Shown: in pieces, positions 1-8,646 of the stretch
Numbering within the stretch: position 1 is the stretch's first letter
How the letters are laid out: every line of letters begins with the position of its first letter
Source of the DNA: Mucilaginibacter_A sp965201005
Lineage (GTDB): Bacteria; Bacteroidota; Bacteroidia; Sphingobacteriales; Sphingobacteriaceae
Assembly: GCF_965201005.1 (NCBI RefSeq)
Contig: NZ_OZ241747.1
Span: 2,852,001-2,916,000, forward strand
Direction: 5' to 3'
DNA: 64,000 nt
Program-made: the position numbers and the translations under genes
The notes under the pieces: generated by a model
What the model was told of the DNA's origin: nothing
Databases searched by the model: none
The model's input: the letters and a program-made list of their open reading frames with translations, nothing else

Positions 1-967
1 CGGCAATCGTCATCGGCTCTTCTGCGTTACAAATCATCAGATCATCCTCAGAAAGTTTGCGTTCCACACCATCAAGTGTTTTAAACAGCGTTCCTTCGGC
101 ACAGGTTTTTACAACTACTTTATTGCCCTTAATTTTATCGGCATCAAAAGCGTGCATGGGCTGGCCTAAAGAATGCAGCACATAATTGGTTGCATCCACC
201 ACATTGTTGATTGGCCGTAAACCAATAATGCTTAATTTTTGCTTCAGCCATTCCGGAGATTCTTTTACTTCGATGCCGGAGATTGTTAAGCTTGAATATC
301 TCGGACAAGCTTTCTCATTCAAAACGCCAACAGCAATCGGCAAAGTCAAATTTTGTGTGCTAAAAGAAGCAACATCCGGCAAGATTATTTGCGTTTTCAA
401 GTAAGCGGCAAGATCTCGCGCGGTGCCCAAATGCGAAGCTGCATCTGCCCGGTTTGGCGTTAAACCAATTTCATACAGATAATCATCTTCCAGCTTAAAA
501 TAGGATTTGGCAGGCATCCCGATTTGGGCAGAATCATCCAAAACCATGATCCCTGCATGATCTGTGCCCAAACCGATTTCATCTTCGGCACAAATCATCC
601 CTTCAGAAACTTCGCCCCTGATTTTTGATTTATTGATTTTAAAAGGCTCGCCCACAGTAGGATAAACTGTAGTTCCAGCGGTTGCCACAACTACTTTTTG
701 TCCGGCTGCCACGTTTGCCGCACCGCAAACGATCTGCAATTCTTCGCCGCCGGTATCTACTTTGGTGATCCGCAAACGATCGGCATTTGGGTGCTGTGTA
801 CATTCTTTTACATAACCGATCACCAAGCCTTCCAAACCGCCCGGAAGTGCCAAAACTTTTTCCAATGATTCTACTTCCAGACCGATCCCGGTTAAAATTT
901 GCGAAATTTCCTCAGGAGTTTGGGTTGTATCTATATATTGTTTCAGCCAGTTGTACGAAATTTTCAT
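1..967 (-). CDS. pheT: Phenylalanine--tRNA ligase beta subunit, N-terminal part
   Basis: Reading leftward from the ATG at 967 gives a protein starting MKISYNWLKQYID, the usual PheT opening, followed by a tRNA-binding EMAP/OB-type domain (about residues 40-150, with HPNADRLRITKVD and VCGAANV). About 322 codons are present and the gene leaves the window at base 1; full PheT in this phylum is about 800 residues, so the catalytic-like C-terminus is missing. With PheS it charges tRNA-Phe in the cytoplasm. A near-match to the dispersed motif (ending GCAAC rather than GCATC) lies inside it near 361. The family call is near certain. Confidence 0.95.
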   Translation of the reverse strand, partial: MKISYNWLKQYIDTTQTPEEISQILTGIGLEVESLEKVLALPGGLEGLVIGYVKECTQHPNADRLRITKVDTGGEELQIVCGAANVAAGQKVVVATAGTTVYPTVGEPFKINKSKIRGEVSEGMICAEDEIGLGTDHAGIMVLDDSAQIGMPAKSYFKLEDDYLYEIGLTPNRADAASHLGTARDLAAYLKTQIILPDVASFSTQNLTLPIAVGVLNEKACPRYSSLTISGIEVKESPEWLKQKLSIIGLRPINNVVDATNYVLHSLGQPMHAFDADKIKGNKVVVKTCAEGTLFKTLDGVERKLSEDDLMICNAEEPMTIA

Positions 968-1294
968 GCTTGATCAGAAAGAAAAAGCACAAAGATAGGA
1001 AAAGCGGCGAAAGGTAGAGTGGACAACGAAATTAAGGTAGCGGATGAAGACGATCGAATGTGCGTGATAGCATCTTTATCATTTGATCCTTGATTAAAAA
1101 GGTATTTAATTTTAAATGCTTCTTTTATCGCCTAAAACTTGGTGATTTTAAAAGTTTTTTTACCGGCATCAACTATAAAAACAAAAATTCAGGCGATAAA
1201 AGAAGCATGGCAAACTTATCCGCAGAAATTTAAACAGGTTTTAAGTTTTGGGCTTTAATCCTTTTAACTTCCAACCATTTATCTTTTACTTACC
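968..1294. repeat. Intergenic stretch with an 18-bp inverted repeat of the dispersed motif
   Basis: No gene is visible here. The notable content is ATGCTTCTTTTATCGCCT at 1116-1133 and its exact reverse complement at 1191-1208, about 57 nt apart, so the transcript could form an 18-bp stem. Both arms are the GAAGCAT form of the dispersed motif plus the same 5-6 bp extension. It lies between the start of pheT and the 3' end of radC, so it could help terminate the radC transcript, although no clear U-tract follows the stem. Confidence 0.8.
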
Positions 1295-1993
1295 TTACAA
1301 TAAGCCTTCATCTGCAAAACTGAAGTAGTGTTTATCGGTAAAAATAAGATGGTCTGGCACGGCAATATCCAGCATCTGGCCTGCGTTGCGCAATTTTTTG
1401 GTAAGATCGAGATCTGCCTGACTTGGTTTTAAATTACCTGAGGGATGATTGTGGGTAAGAATGACAGCAACTGCATGATGTTCGAGGGCGGTTTGAAAAA
1501 TAATTTTCGGATCAGCAATCGTTCCTGCCTGGCCGCCTTTGCTAATTAAATGACGGGAAAGCACTTTGTTGGCCCGGTTCATCAGGATAATCCAGAATTC
1601 TTCATGGTTTAGATCTGCAAAATAGCGGTGCATTAAATGAAAAATATCTTTACTGCAACCAATTTTTTCTGTTTGTTTATGTTCGGTTTCTTTTCTTCGC
1701 CGACCCAGTTCCAGTGCCGCAATAATAGAAATTGCTTTGGCTTCGCCGATACCTTTAAACTTGGACAGATCATTAACAGAGGCTTTACCCAGACCGTTTA
1801 AATCGCCAGAAAAATGATGTAAAATCCGTTTACTCAAATCCACTGCCGATTCATTCAAACTACCGGAACCAATCAAAATAGCCACTAATTCAGCATCACT
1901 TAAAACACGCCTGCCTTGCAGAAGCAGCTTTTCGCGTGGCCGGTCTTCTTCTGCCCAAGATTTGATATTTATTTTCGATTCGTAATTTTCCAT
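1295..1993 (-). CDS. radC: RadC family JAB/MPN domain protein
   Basis: A 232-residue protein of normal RadC length. The N-terminal half carries the helix-hairpin-helix-like region (FKGIGEAKA). The C-terminal half is a JAB/MPN+ metalloprotease-like domain with the metal motif HNHPSGNLKPSQAD near residues 180-195. The family was once linked to DNA repair, but its real role is not settled; relatives on mobile elements are associated with recombination and anti-restriction. This copy sits among core genes and looks chromosomal. It is probably monocistronic, facing a terminator shared with rpsT upstream. Confidence 0.93.
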   Translation of the reverse strand: MENYESKINIKSWAEEDRPREKLLLQGRRVLSDAELVAILIGSGSLNESAVDLSKRILHHFSGDLNGLGKASVNDLSKFKGIGEAKAISIIAALELGRRRKETEHKQTEKIGCSKDIFHLMHRYFADLNHEEFWIILMNRANKVLSRHLISKGGQAGTIADPKIIFQTALEHHAVAVILTHNHPSGNLKPSQADLDLTKKLRNAGQMLDIAVPDHLIFTDKHYFSFADEGLL

Positions 1994-2040
1994 CAGCTAA
2001 ATATGAAAATTATTTAACTATAAAGAAAGTGTTATTTTAT

Positions 2041-2073
2041 AAAAAAAGCAGTTAGTGTATAACTGCTTTTTTT
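2041..2073. terminator. Bidirectional rho-independent terminator
   Basis: The stem AGCAGTTA / TAACTGCT has a 5-nt loop and is flanked by an A-tract on the left and a T-tract on the right. On the minus strand it ends the rpsT transcript, 22 bp past the rpsT stop codon. Confidence 0.85.
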
Positions 2074-2095
2074 ATAAAAGAGAAAAATTATGCGC

Positions 2096-2350
2096 TTATG
2101 CTAATGTATTTACAAATTTAGTAAGCTTTGATTTGTTATTTGATGCTTTGTTTTTATGGATTACGTTTTTCTTGGCCAAACGATCAAGCATGGAAATTAC
2201 CCTTGGCAACAACCCTGCAGCATCTGCTTTAACGGTTGTCCCCCGCAATCTTTTAATTGCGTTTCTGGTAGTTTTTGCCTGATATCGGTTGCGCAAGCGC
2301 TTTGCAGCATTAGCCCGGATGCGTTTGATGGATGATTTATGATTTGCCAT
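2096..2350 (-). CDS. rpsT: 30S ribosomal protein S20
   Basis: An 84-residue, very basic protein beginning MANHKSSIKRIRANAAKRL, the bS20 signature, with the helical KNVIHKNKASNNKSKL segment near the C-terminus. It binds 16S rRNA early in small-subunit assembly. It is a single-gene transcript with a recognisable Bacteroidota promoter upstream (2386-2416) and a strong terminator downstream (2041-2073). Length and start match the family. Confidence 0.97.
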   Translation of the reverse strand: MANHKSSIKRIRANAAKRLRNRYQAKTTRNAIKRLRGTTVKADAAGLLPRVISMLDRLAKKNVIHKNKASNNKSKLTKFVNTLA

Positions 2351-2385
2351 TGTTTAGCGGGTATTCTTCTTTAAAATTAAGGTTG

Positions 2386-2416
2386 CAAATATAGTTGGAT
2401 TATTTGATAAATCAAA
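2386..2416 (-). promoter_or_regulatory. Bacteroidota-type promoter of rpsT
   Basis: On the minus strand TTTG, then 19 nt, then TATATTTG: an exact match to the -33/-7 arrangement (TTTG-N19-TAnnTTTG) of the primary sigma factor in this phylum. The expected transcript start is about 30 nt upstream of the rpsT ATG. Confidence 0.75.
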
Positions 2417-2508
2417 TCTGATTTTCGAAAATAACAGATTGTAAAATCAGAAAAAAATAATTCTTAAATAATTAAAATGATATTTTATTAATTATTAATT
2501 AATTATTA

Positions 2509-2516
2509 TATATTTG
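2509..2516 (+). promoter_or_regulatory. -7 box TATATTTG directly before a start codon
   Basis: A perfect TAnnTTTG box ends 4 nt before the GTG at 2521, so the expected transcript start falls on or next to the start codon. No good -33 TTTG is seen at the right distance. If used, the mRNA would be leaderless. Confidence 0.45.
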
Positions 2517-2520
2517 CTAT

Positions 2521-3492
2521 GTGAAGTTTAACAAATCCAGAGGTTTTAAATTAGTAACTTTATTTTTATTGGCTTTGTTACTGTGCAGTTGGGGTTTCTT
2601 CGGCCACAAAACAATCAACCATAATGCTGTTTTTACCTTACCAAAAGGGATGATCGGGTTTTACAAAAACAACATTACCTACTTAACAGAGCATGCGGTT
2701 GACCCAGATAAGCGCCGATATACCGACCCGTATGAAGCACCTCGGCATTTTTTGGATGCAGATCATTATGGTAATTTCCCGTTTGACAGTTTGCCGCAAA
2801 AGTGGGATGCTGCTGCGGCTAAGTTTTCTGCCGATACTTTGAATAAATATGGAACTGTGCCGTGGTCGATACAACGAAATTATTATCGACTGGTGCAGGC
2901 TTTTAAAGAACTGGATTCAGTAAAAATCCTAAAATATTCTGCGGATTTAGGTCATTACGTTGCTGATGCACATGTACCACTGCATATGACGAGCAATTAC
3001 AACGGACAGAAAACCAATCAGGTTGGTATTCATGCGTTTTGGGAAAGCAGATTGCCAGAATTGTTTGCCAATCAATATAACTTTTTTACAGGAAAAGCTG
3101 TTTATGTTAATGATCCGCTGAAAAAAGCGTGGGAAATTTGCCAACAAACCTACAATTGTTTGGATTCTGTTTTGAAGATGGAAAAGCAAAACCGCGCCAA
3201 TTTTCGTCCGGACCAGCAATATACTTTCATAAAAAACGGCAATAAGCTGATCCGCAATTATGCAGAACCGTATGCTGGTTCTTATCATCAAATGCTGCAT
3301 GGAATGGTAGAAAAACAAATGCGCGCCTCTATCGTGGCGGTTGGCAGTTACTGGTTTTCGGCCTGGGTTGATGCCGGACAGCCGGATCTGAAAAAAATGG
3401 TAAAACGGGAATTATCCGCAGAAGAAAAAATCAAGGAAAAACTGGAAGAATATCATTTTCAAAACGGAAAAATTTTAGGCCGGGAGTTTTAG
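2521..3492 (+). CDS. Secreted zinc-dependent phospholipase C / S1-P1 nuclease-like protein
   Basis: A 323-residue protein with an N-terminal signal segment (LVTLFLLALLLCSWGFFGHK). The mature part starts around the conserved Trp and His (WGFFGH) and carries APRHFLDAD and the metal-site motif DLGHYVADAHVPLHMT, then HAFWESRLPELF. These are the tri-zinc ligand motifs of the phospholipase C / S1-P1 superfamily. It probably acts in the periplasm or outside the cell on phosphodiesters; whether the substrate is lipid or nucleic acid cannot be told. The start is GTG, nested in an out-of-frame ATG (ATGTGA). A motif copy begins 4 nt after the stop. Confidence 0.8.
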   Translation: MKFNKSRGFKLVTLFLLALLLCSWGFFGHKTINHNAVFTLPKGMIGFYKNNITYLTEHAVDPDKRRYTDPYEAPRHFLDADHYGNFPFDSLPQKWDAAAAKFSADTLNKYGTVPWSIQRNYYRLVQAFKELDSVKILKYSADLGHYVADAHVPLHMTSNYNGQKTNQVGIHAFWESRLPELFANQYNFFTGKAVYVNDPLKKAWEICQQTYNCLDSVLKMEKQNRANFRPDQQYTFIKNGNKLIRNYAEPYAGSYHQMLHGMVEKQMRASIVAVGSYWFSAWVDAGQPDLKKMVKRELSAEEKIKEKLEEYHFQNGKILGREF

Positions 3493-3495
3493 ACA

Positions 3496-3507
3496 ATGCT
3501 TCTTTTA
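3496..3507 (-). repeat. Dispersed motif copy (GAAGCAT form) just after a stop codon
   Basis: ATGCTTCTTTTA, followed by TCGACC and TAAATTC, which is the AT-rich arm of the extended motif. It lies between two convergent genes. Confidence 0.85.
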
Positions 3508-3518
3508 TCGACCTAAAT

Positions 3519-4175
3519 TCAGGCTGAAGTAGTTTTTTTAGTTGATCGGCTTTTGATAGCGGCAATTATCGGCGGAACAACGGAAATTAAAATAATCAAA
3601 ATCACTACAATGGTAAAGTTCCGCTTTACAACCGGTATTCCTCCGAAGAAATAACCTAAAAACAAAAACAAAGTAATCCAGGCAGCACCACCGATAAAAT
3701 TATACAACGTGTATTTGCCTAAAGGCATTTTGCCAACACCGGCAACAAATGGCGCAACCGTTCTGAATATTGGCAGGAAACGGCTGAAAATGACTGCTTT
3801 ACCACCATGCGTATCAAAAAATTCTTTGGTTTTGAGGTAGTATTCCAGCTTCAAGATTTTGTTTTCCGGCTTAAAAACCTTCAACCCGAAAAATTTCCCC
3901 AGTTCGTAATTGGTGGTGTTGCCCAAAACGGCTGCCACAATCAAAATCAGCAATAATAAATAAATGTTCAAACCCGAATTGCCATGTGCAATCAGTGCGC
4001 CGGCAGCAAAAAGTAAAGAATCCCCGGGCAAAAAAGGTGTGACCACAAACCCGGTTTCGGCAAAAATGATAAAGAAAAGGATGAGGTACGTCCAGCCTTG
4101 ATACTGCTGTGTGATTTCAATCAGGTGCTTGTCAATGTGCAGGATAAAATCTATAATGGTTCTAATAATCTCCAA
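3519..4175 (-). CDS. DedA family membrane protein
   Basis: A 218-residue polytopic protein with the DedA/SNARE-associated signature: FAETGFVVTPFLPGDSLLF (residues about 40-58), a re-entrant segment around GNTTNYELGKFFG, then FSRFLPIFRTVAPFVAG and the C-terminal helix pair ending in a basic tail. DedA proteins sit in the inner membrane and are implicated in lipid (undecaprenyl phosphate or phospholipid) flipping and envelope homeostasis. The length is typical. It is convergent with the phospholipase-like gene and appears to be its own unit. Confidence 0.92.
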   Translation of the reverse strand: MEIIRTIIDFILHIDKHLIEITQQYQGWTYLILFFIIFAETGFVVTPFLPGDSLLFAAGALIAHGNSGLNIYLLLLILIVAAVLGNTTNYELGKFFGLKVFKPENKILKLEYYLKTKEFFDTHGGKAVIFSRFLPIFRTVAPFVAGVGKMPLGKYTLYNFIGGAAWITLFLFLGYFFGGIPVVKRNFTIVVILIILISVVPPIIAAIKSRSTKKTTSA

Positions 4176-4237
4176 AATGTGTGAGTTTAATTTTCAAAAG
4201 TAAAAATATAGCCGATAAAAACAGCATCGCACTACTG

Positions 4238-4954
4238 CTACTTTATAGCCGGCAGCAAATTAGCCATTACGGTTAAACTAAATGCCGCATTTACAGCAGT
4301 TGATGTTGTTAAACCGGCGGCGTAAAGTGTATAAACTTTTCCATCTGCCAAAACCTGATTGGATAAAGTTGCCAGCGTAGTGCCCGTTATGCCGGTTTTC
4401 ATCGCCTTAAACTCATACGTACCGGCCGGAACTTCAACAAAAGGCGCAACGCTTTTGTAAGCAATTTTGCTGTAAATACCTGTGCCATTGATGGTAATGT
4501 CCAACGCTCCGGCATCCGGGGCTACGTTCACAAACCTGATTTTTGCCCTGGTATTGGCCGGATTGGTCAAAATATCATTGACTTTCAGCAGACTGTAATT
4601 ACTGGTTGAGCCGGTCAAAAAAACAGAATAACTGCTATCGGCAGTCAGGTTTAAATGTTGTTGTGCAGTGTCTCTGGTAGATAAATTGGTTGTAGAAGCC
4701 GATGTGATAAACCGGATATAATTTGAACCCGGGGAAACACTGATATAACCGGAAGAACCGGGAAAAGTAATAACAGAAGTGTTTTTTTGGGTAGAATTTA
4801 AACTGAAATTAATTGGCGTACTGCCCGCCAAAGCATTGATTACCTGCAAGCGCGAATGATGTGCCGGCGATACACCCGAAGTATTGCACGAAAGGACAAT
4901 CAAGCTGAAATAGCTGATGATCAATCCGGCAAATAATGTTTTCAGTTGGTTCAT
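4238..4954 (-). CDS. DUF4397 lipoprotein (copy 1)
   Basis: 238 residues with a lipobox signal peptide (SLIVLSCNTSG), so probably lipid-anchored in the envelope. Two beta-rich DUF4397 units are recognisable: LQVINALAGSTPINF near residue 36 and IRFVNVAPDAGALDITING near residue 140, each followed by a PAGTYEFKA-like strand. DUF4397 proteins are surface or periplasmic and of unknown function. The gene next upstream is a paralogue of similar length, so the two look like a tandem duplication. A motif copy (4216-4227) lies 10 bp past the stop. Confidence 0.82.
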   Translation of the reverse strand: MNQLKTLFAGLIISYFSLIVLSCNTSGVSPAHHSRLQVINALAGSTPINFSLNSTQKNTSVITFPGSSGYISVSPGSNYIRFITSASTTNLSTRDTAQQHLNLTADSSYSVFLTGSTSNYSLLKVNDILTNPANTRAKIRFVNVAPDAGALDITINGTGIYSKIAYKSVAPFVEVPAGTYEFKAMKTGITGTTLATLSNQVLADGKVYTLYAAGLTTSTAVNAAFSLTVMANLLPAIK

Positions 4955-5007
4955 GCTGCAAAATTACATTATAAATTGGTGTGATTTTGGCCGAACTGAT
5001 ACTTCTT

Positions 5008-5703
5008 TTACCGGGTAATAATTTGGGTTGATAAAGCTGTAATGCCGCTTCCTTTTATAGTGCCACCGCACCAAATGGTGTAGGTTTTACCATTGTCCAA
5101 CCGCACATTCGGCAGGTTTAACAAAATGCTGTTGCTGCCGTGCAAACGCAAATCAAAGTTGTAAGTTCCGGCTTTTAATTCCTGATAAACCCCAATCGAA
5201 CCAAAACTGACACCGGAAGCCAGCTCCGGACCGTTGGTGATCAATAAATCTGCGGATGAAAGTCCGGCCGATAGATTTACCAGCCTGATTTTAGAATTAC
5301 CGAATGAAGGGGTGCTTAAATCATCATAACTGGTTGTTGCTTTGACCGTATTATTGGCTTCGTACACAAAAAAACTGTAGCTTGAATCCTGCTTTAGCCG
5401 TATTGTATTTGTGGCAAGCAGTTTATTACTCAAATTAGCTTTGATTTGAATTTCATGTGAACCTGAAGTTATGGTTTGGTAACCGGTTGTGTTGCCATAA
5501 ACTAAAGGTACGGTGTTGAGCTTGTTGCCACTGTCGTAAAAATTTAAAGCTGTAGCATTGGGTGCTGCATTTACCAGCAATAAATGGGCATTGCCCACAG
5601 GTGTATCCGTAGGGACATTTGTTTTACAGGACGAGAAACAAGTGACGGATGCTGCAAAGGCAATCAACAGGTTTCGTTTGCATAACTGCAGAATTGTCTT
5701 CAT
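5008..5703 (-). CDS. DUF4397 lipoprotein (copy 2)
   Basis: 231 residues, with lipobox ASVTCFSSCKTN and DUF4397-like repeats LLLVNAAPNATALNFYDSG and IRLVNLSAGLSSADLLI. It is a paralogue of the downstream gene at 4238-4954; the 53-bp gap suggests an operon. Two oddities are seen. The start ATG follows directly on the T-tract of a terminator-like hairpin (5706-5751). The stop codon TAA is supplied by the last three bases of a dispersed motif copy (4999-5010). The function is unknown. Confidence 0.82.
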   Translation of the reverse strand: MKTILQLCKRNLLIAFAASVTCFSSCKTNVPTDTPVGNAHLLLVNAAPNATALNFYDSGNKLNTVPLVYGNTTGYQTITSGSHEIQIKANLSNKLLATNTIRLKQDSSYSFFVYEANNTVKATTSYDDLSTPSFGNSKIRLVNLSAGLSSADLLITNGPELASGVSFGSIGVYQELKAGTYNFDLRLHGSNSILLNLPNVRLDNGKTYTIWCGGTIKGSGITALSTQIITR

Positions 5704-5705
5704 AA

Positions 5706-5751
5706 AAAAACCGCTCGATTTCGTAAAGCTTACGGAGAATCAAGCGGTTTG
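5706..5751 (-). terminator. Terminator-like hairpin between dnaN and the DUF4397 gene
   Basis: On the minus strand AAACCGCT pairs with AGCGGTTT, with further pairing inside (GATTC/AATC and CGTAA/TTACG), followed by a run of seven T. It should end the dnaN transcript. The last T of its tract abuts the start codon of the next gene. Confidence 0.8.
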
Positions 5752-5793
5752 TTACACTGAAAATACCTCGATAAAAAAAGTATCGTCTATTTT

Positions 5794-6918
5794 TTATGCG
5801 TACGAATTCAGCATAACCGGCATCACCAACATCAGCACATCTTCGTTTTCATCACCACCTTGCGGCAATAACAATCCGGCACGGTTTGGGGTCGACATTT
5901 CCAGCGATACTTCTTCGCAACTTAAATTACGCAGCATTTCAATTAAAAAACGGGCGTTAAAACCGATTTCCAAATCTTCGCCTTCGTAAGCACAAGTCAG
6001 TTTTTCGTGGGCTTCGTTGGAGAAATCAATATCTTCCGAAGAAATATTAAGTTCGTTTCCTTCAATTTTTAACCGTACCTGATGGGTGGTTTTGTTGGCG
6101 TAAATGGCCACACGGCTTAACGAACCTAAAAACGAAAGGCGGTCAATAGTCAGTTTATTGGGGTTGTTCAACGGGATAACCGCATCATAATCCGGGTAAC
6201 GCTCATCGATCAAACGGCAAACCAGATTAATATTTCCGAATTTAAAAAATGCGCTGGTATTGTTGTATTCTACCGAAACATTTACATCTTCTGACGGCAG
6301 CGACGACTTCAATAAATTCAATGCTTTTTTTGGCATGATAAAAGAAGTGGCTTTTTCTGAATGTGCATCTTTACGGCGGTAACGGACTAATTTATGCGCG
6401 TCTGTAGCTACAAACGTAAAATGCTGCGGCGAAAGCTGACAGTAAACGCCCGTCATGGCGGGCCGCAATTCATCATTACTAACCGCAAAAATGGTTTTGT
6501 TGATCGCTTCTGCCAAAACCGAGGCAGGCAGGTTTACGGACGAAGCGTTTTCTACCACCGGGATTTTCGGGAAATCTTCACCGTTTTCACCGCTTAATTT
6601 ATAGCTTCCGTCGCCGGCTTTAATTTCTACCCCAAATGTTTTGTCATCCACCGAAAACGTAACCGGCTGCTCTGGCAATGATTTTAGAGTGTCCAGCAAA
6701 ATGCGCGAAGGAATGGCGATACGGCCGTTTTCCTGCGTTTCTACTGGTAAGGAAGTGGTCATGCTGGTTTGCAGATCGGTAGCAGAAATAGTTAAATTTC
6801 CATCCTGTATGCGGAACAAAAAGTTTTCTAAAATTGGCAAAACGGTGCTGCTGCTCAAAGCCCCGCCCACAGCCTGCAACTGTTTGAGCAAGGTTGATGT
6901 AGAAACAATAAATCTCAT
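5794..6918 (-). CDS. dnaN: DNA polymerase III beta subunit (sliding clamp)
   Basis: 374 residues, the normal clamp length, starting MRFIVSTSTLLKQLQAVGGAL. The C-terminus LMLVMPVMLNSYA contains the conserved end with the hydrophobic pocket strand (VMPVML). The three clamp domains cover about residues 1-120, 130-245 and 250-374. The dimer ring tethers the replicative polymerase to DNA. It is not next to dnaA here; the neighbours are gldG and a DUF4397 gene. A hairpin with a T-tract follows the gene. Confidence 0.97.
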   Translation of the reverse strand: MRFIVSTSTLLKQLQAVGGALSSSTVLPILENFLFRIQDGNLTISATDLQTSMTTSLPVETQENGRIAIPSRILLDTLKSLPEQPVTFSVDDKTFGVEIKAGDGSYKLSGENGEDFPKIPVVENASSVNLPASVLAEAINKTIFAVSNDELRPAMTGVYCQLSPQHFTFVATDAHKLVRYRRKDAHSEKATSFIMPKKALNLLKSSLPSEDVNVSVEYNNTSAFFKFGNINLVCRLIDERYPDYDAVIPLNNPNKLTIDRLSFLGSLSRVAIYANKTTHQVRLKIEGNELNISSEDIDFSNEAHEKLTCAYEGEDLEIGFNARFLIEMLRNLSCEEVSLEMSTPNRAGLLLPQGGDENEDVLMLVMPVMLNSYA

Positions 6919-6954
6919 AAAAATTAAAAAATTGATCTACCAAAAGTAGAAAAT

Positions 6955-8646
6955 TTAAGCGGCATACTTTCTCCTGCGGAAATATTGTTGAAAAATAGCA
7001 TATAAAAGAAGCATCACTATCGGAAGCACGGTGTTGATGAGTTGCCAGTACAGTTTTGAGCTTTTGATTTGTGCGCGGTCAAGCAGGCGGATCTTGATTT
7101 CTTTGTTGCGCAGACTGATCAAACCGGAATCATCCGTTAAGTAATCGGCAATGTTGAGCAGCAGGTTTTTATTGCCGTAAGTTTGCTGTGTGTATCGGTC
7201 AAAACCCAGCGGAAACGGCGATCCGTCTGCTTCGTTGATCTGGTTTTTAAACACATCGCCATCGCTGATGACAATCATTTTGGTGGGTTTACTTTGCGGT
7301 AACACAGCAATTTTTTCTGTAAAACCTTCCGGGACAGGTCGGTTTTTGAAATCAGATTTGAATTTTCCTTCCAGCAAAACGGAAACTGTTTTTGGCGTGC
7401 TTTGAAAATCTTTCGGGTCGGGTTCCTGCTCCAGCATTTGCAATGAAATTAAGTGCGGCGTAGTGATTTTTTGGTTGTAAGGCGACGAAGCCAGCAGTAC
7501 CGTTTTTTTGATTCCGGGAACGGCAATTGTATCTATAGAACTGACAAATTCTGTACGGATGCCATTTAGGTTTTTTACCAGCGGATGTTTGGAAACCGGC
7601 ATCAGAACCGGGTAAAATAGCCAGGGAAGCAGCTGGATTTGCCCCTGGCCAGCCACGTTGCCCGTATTTACCGGAATCTGTGCGCAACTGATATCGGCAA
7701 TCAAATCAAAATTTAAGCGGATACCGTAACTGAAAAGCTGATCGTCCAGGTTCAGTTGTTTGTTGAAAGCCAATTGCTCGCCGCCGTGCCCGCGCAGGCT
7801 GTCCATTTCGGCAGTAACCGGATCAATGGTCCACAAAATCCGGCCGCCACGCATTAAATATTGATCTATTTTGAATTTTTCCAGTTCGGTAAATGGCAGG
7901 TCCGGTTTTGGAACGATCAGCAAACTTAATTTTTCGATATTGGCAAAAGGGATTGTTTTGAGGTTTACGCGGCCAACTTCAAAACCATCAGACAAAGAAC
8001 GCAAGGCATCATTCAACTGTAAATCAGATAGTTCGTGATGGCCTTCTGTAAAACCAATGCGAGGTTTGCCACCGCTCGATGCTTTTTTTATGGCAGAAGA
8101 AAAGGCGTATTCCAGGTTTTGGATTGAATTGTTCAGCACTTCTTCGGGTGATAAACCGATGCGGGTTTGCAATAATTTAACGGGGATTTGCTTGTCGCCG
8201 CACTTTACCAACGCCGCCGGAAAAATGATTTTTTGGGATAATCCGCTTTCCGTTTTTATGCTAAGGTTGGTTGGCTCGATGCCTTGACTTTGTAAATCCT
8301 GTAGAATTTTGGTTTGTTCATCCTGATTTGCGCCAGCCAGCGGATCAACAAATTCTACTTTTAAACGATCATGGCCAAAGGCATTATAATCATCCAGCAA
8401 ATCCCGGGTGGCGCGTTGTAAGCGTTTAAATCCGGCCGGAAAATCGCCCTGCAAAAAAACGGTAATGATAACCGGCTTTTTCAAACTGTCCACCAAATTT
8501 CGGGTGATGGGCGAAAGTGTAAAGCGTTTCTCGGAAGTAAAATCAAAACGGGTGAAAAAATAATCAGAAAAAATGTTCGATAAAAGAAGCATCAGCAGCA
8601 CAAAGCCAACTTGCAGCAAATCTTTCTTCTTGCGGAAGCTTACCAT
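6955..8646 (-). CDS. gldG: Gliding motility-associated ABC transporter substrate-binding protein GldG
   Basis: 563 residues. An N-terminal membrane helix (VGFVLLMLLLSNIFSDYFF) precedes the large periplasmic GldG/ABC-type-uncharacterised domain (RFTLSPITRNLVDSLKKP, and GKPRIGFTEGHHELSD near residue 190); a C-terminal helix (LPIVMLLLYAIFQQYF) ends in a basic tail. The ORF overlaps gldF by 7 bp, so they are co-translated. In Flavobacterium the GldAFG complex is needed for gliding and is linked to type IX secretion, which fits the T9SS cargo encoded at 17.2-20.4 kb. Both membrane helices contain a copy of the dispersed motif (7003-7014, 8581-8592). Confidence 0.9.
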   Translation of the reverse strand: MVSFRKKKDLLQVGFVLLMLLLSNIFSDYFFTRFDFTSEKRFTLSPITRNLVDSLKKPVIITVFLQGDFPAGFKRLQRATRDLLDDYNAFGHDRLKVEFVDPLAGANQDEQTKILQDLQSQGIEPTNLSIKTESGLSQKIIFPAALVKCGDKQIPVKLLQTRIGLSPEEVLNNSIQNLEYAFSSAIKKASSGGKPRIGFTEGHHELSDLQLNDALRSLSDGFEVGRVNLKTIPFANIEKLSLLIVPKPDLPFTELEKFKIDQYLMRGGRILWTIDPVTAEMDSLRGHGGEQLAFNKQLNLDDQLFSYGIRLNFDLIADISCAQIPVNTGNVAGQGQIQLLPWLFYPVLMPVSKHPLVKNLNGIRTEFVSSIDTIAVPGIKKTVLLASSPYNQKITTPHLISLQMLEQEPDPKDFQSTPKTVSVLLEGKFKSDFKNRPVPEGFTEKIAVLPQSKPTKMIVISDGDVFKNQINEADGSPFPLGFDRYTQQTYGNKNLLLNIADYLTDDSGLISLRNKEIKIRLLDRAQIKSSKLYWQLINTVLPIVMLLLYAIFQQYFRRRKYAA

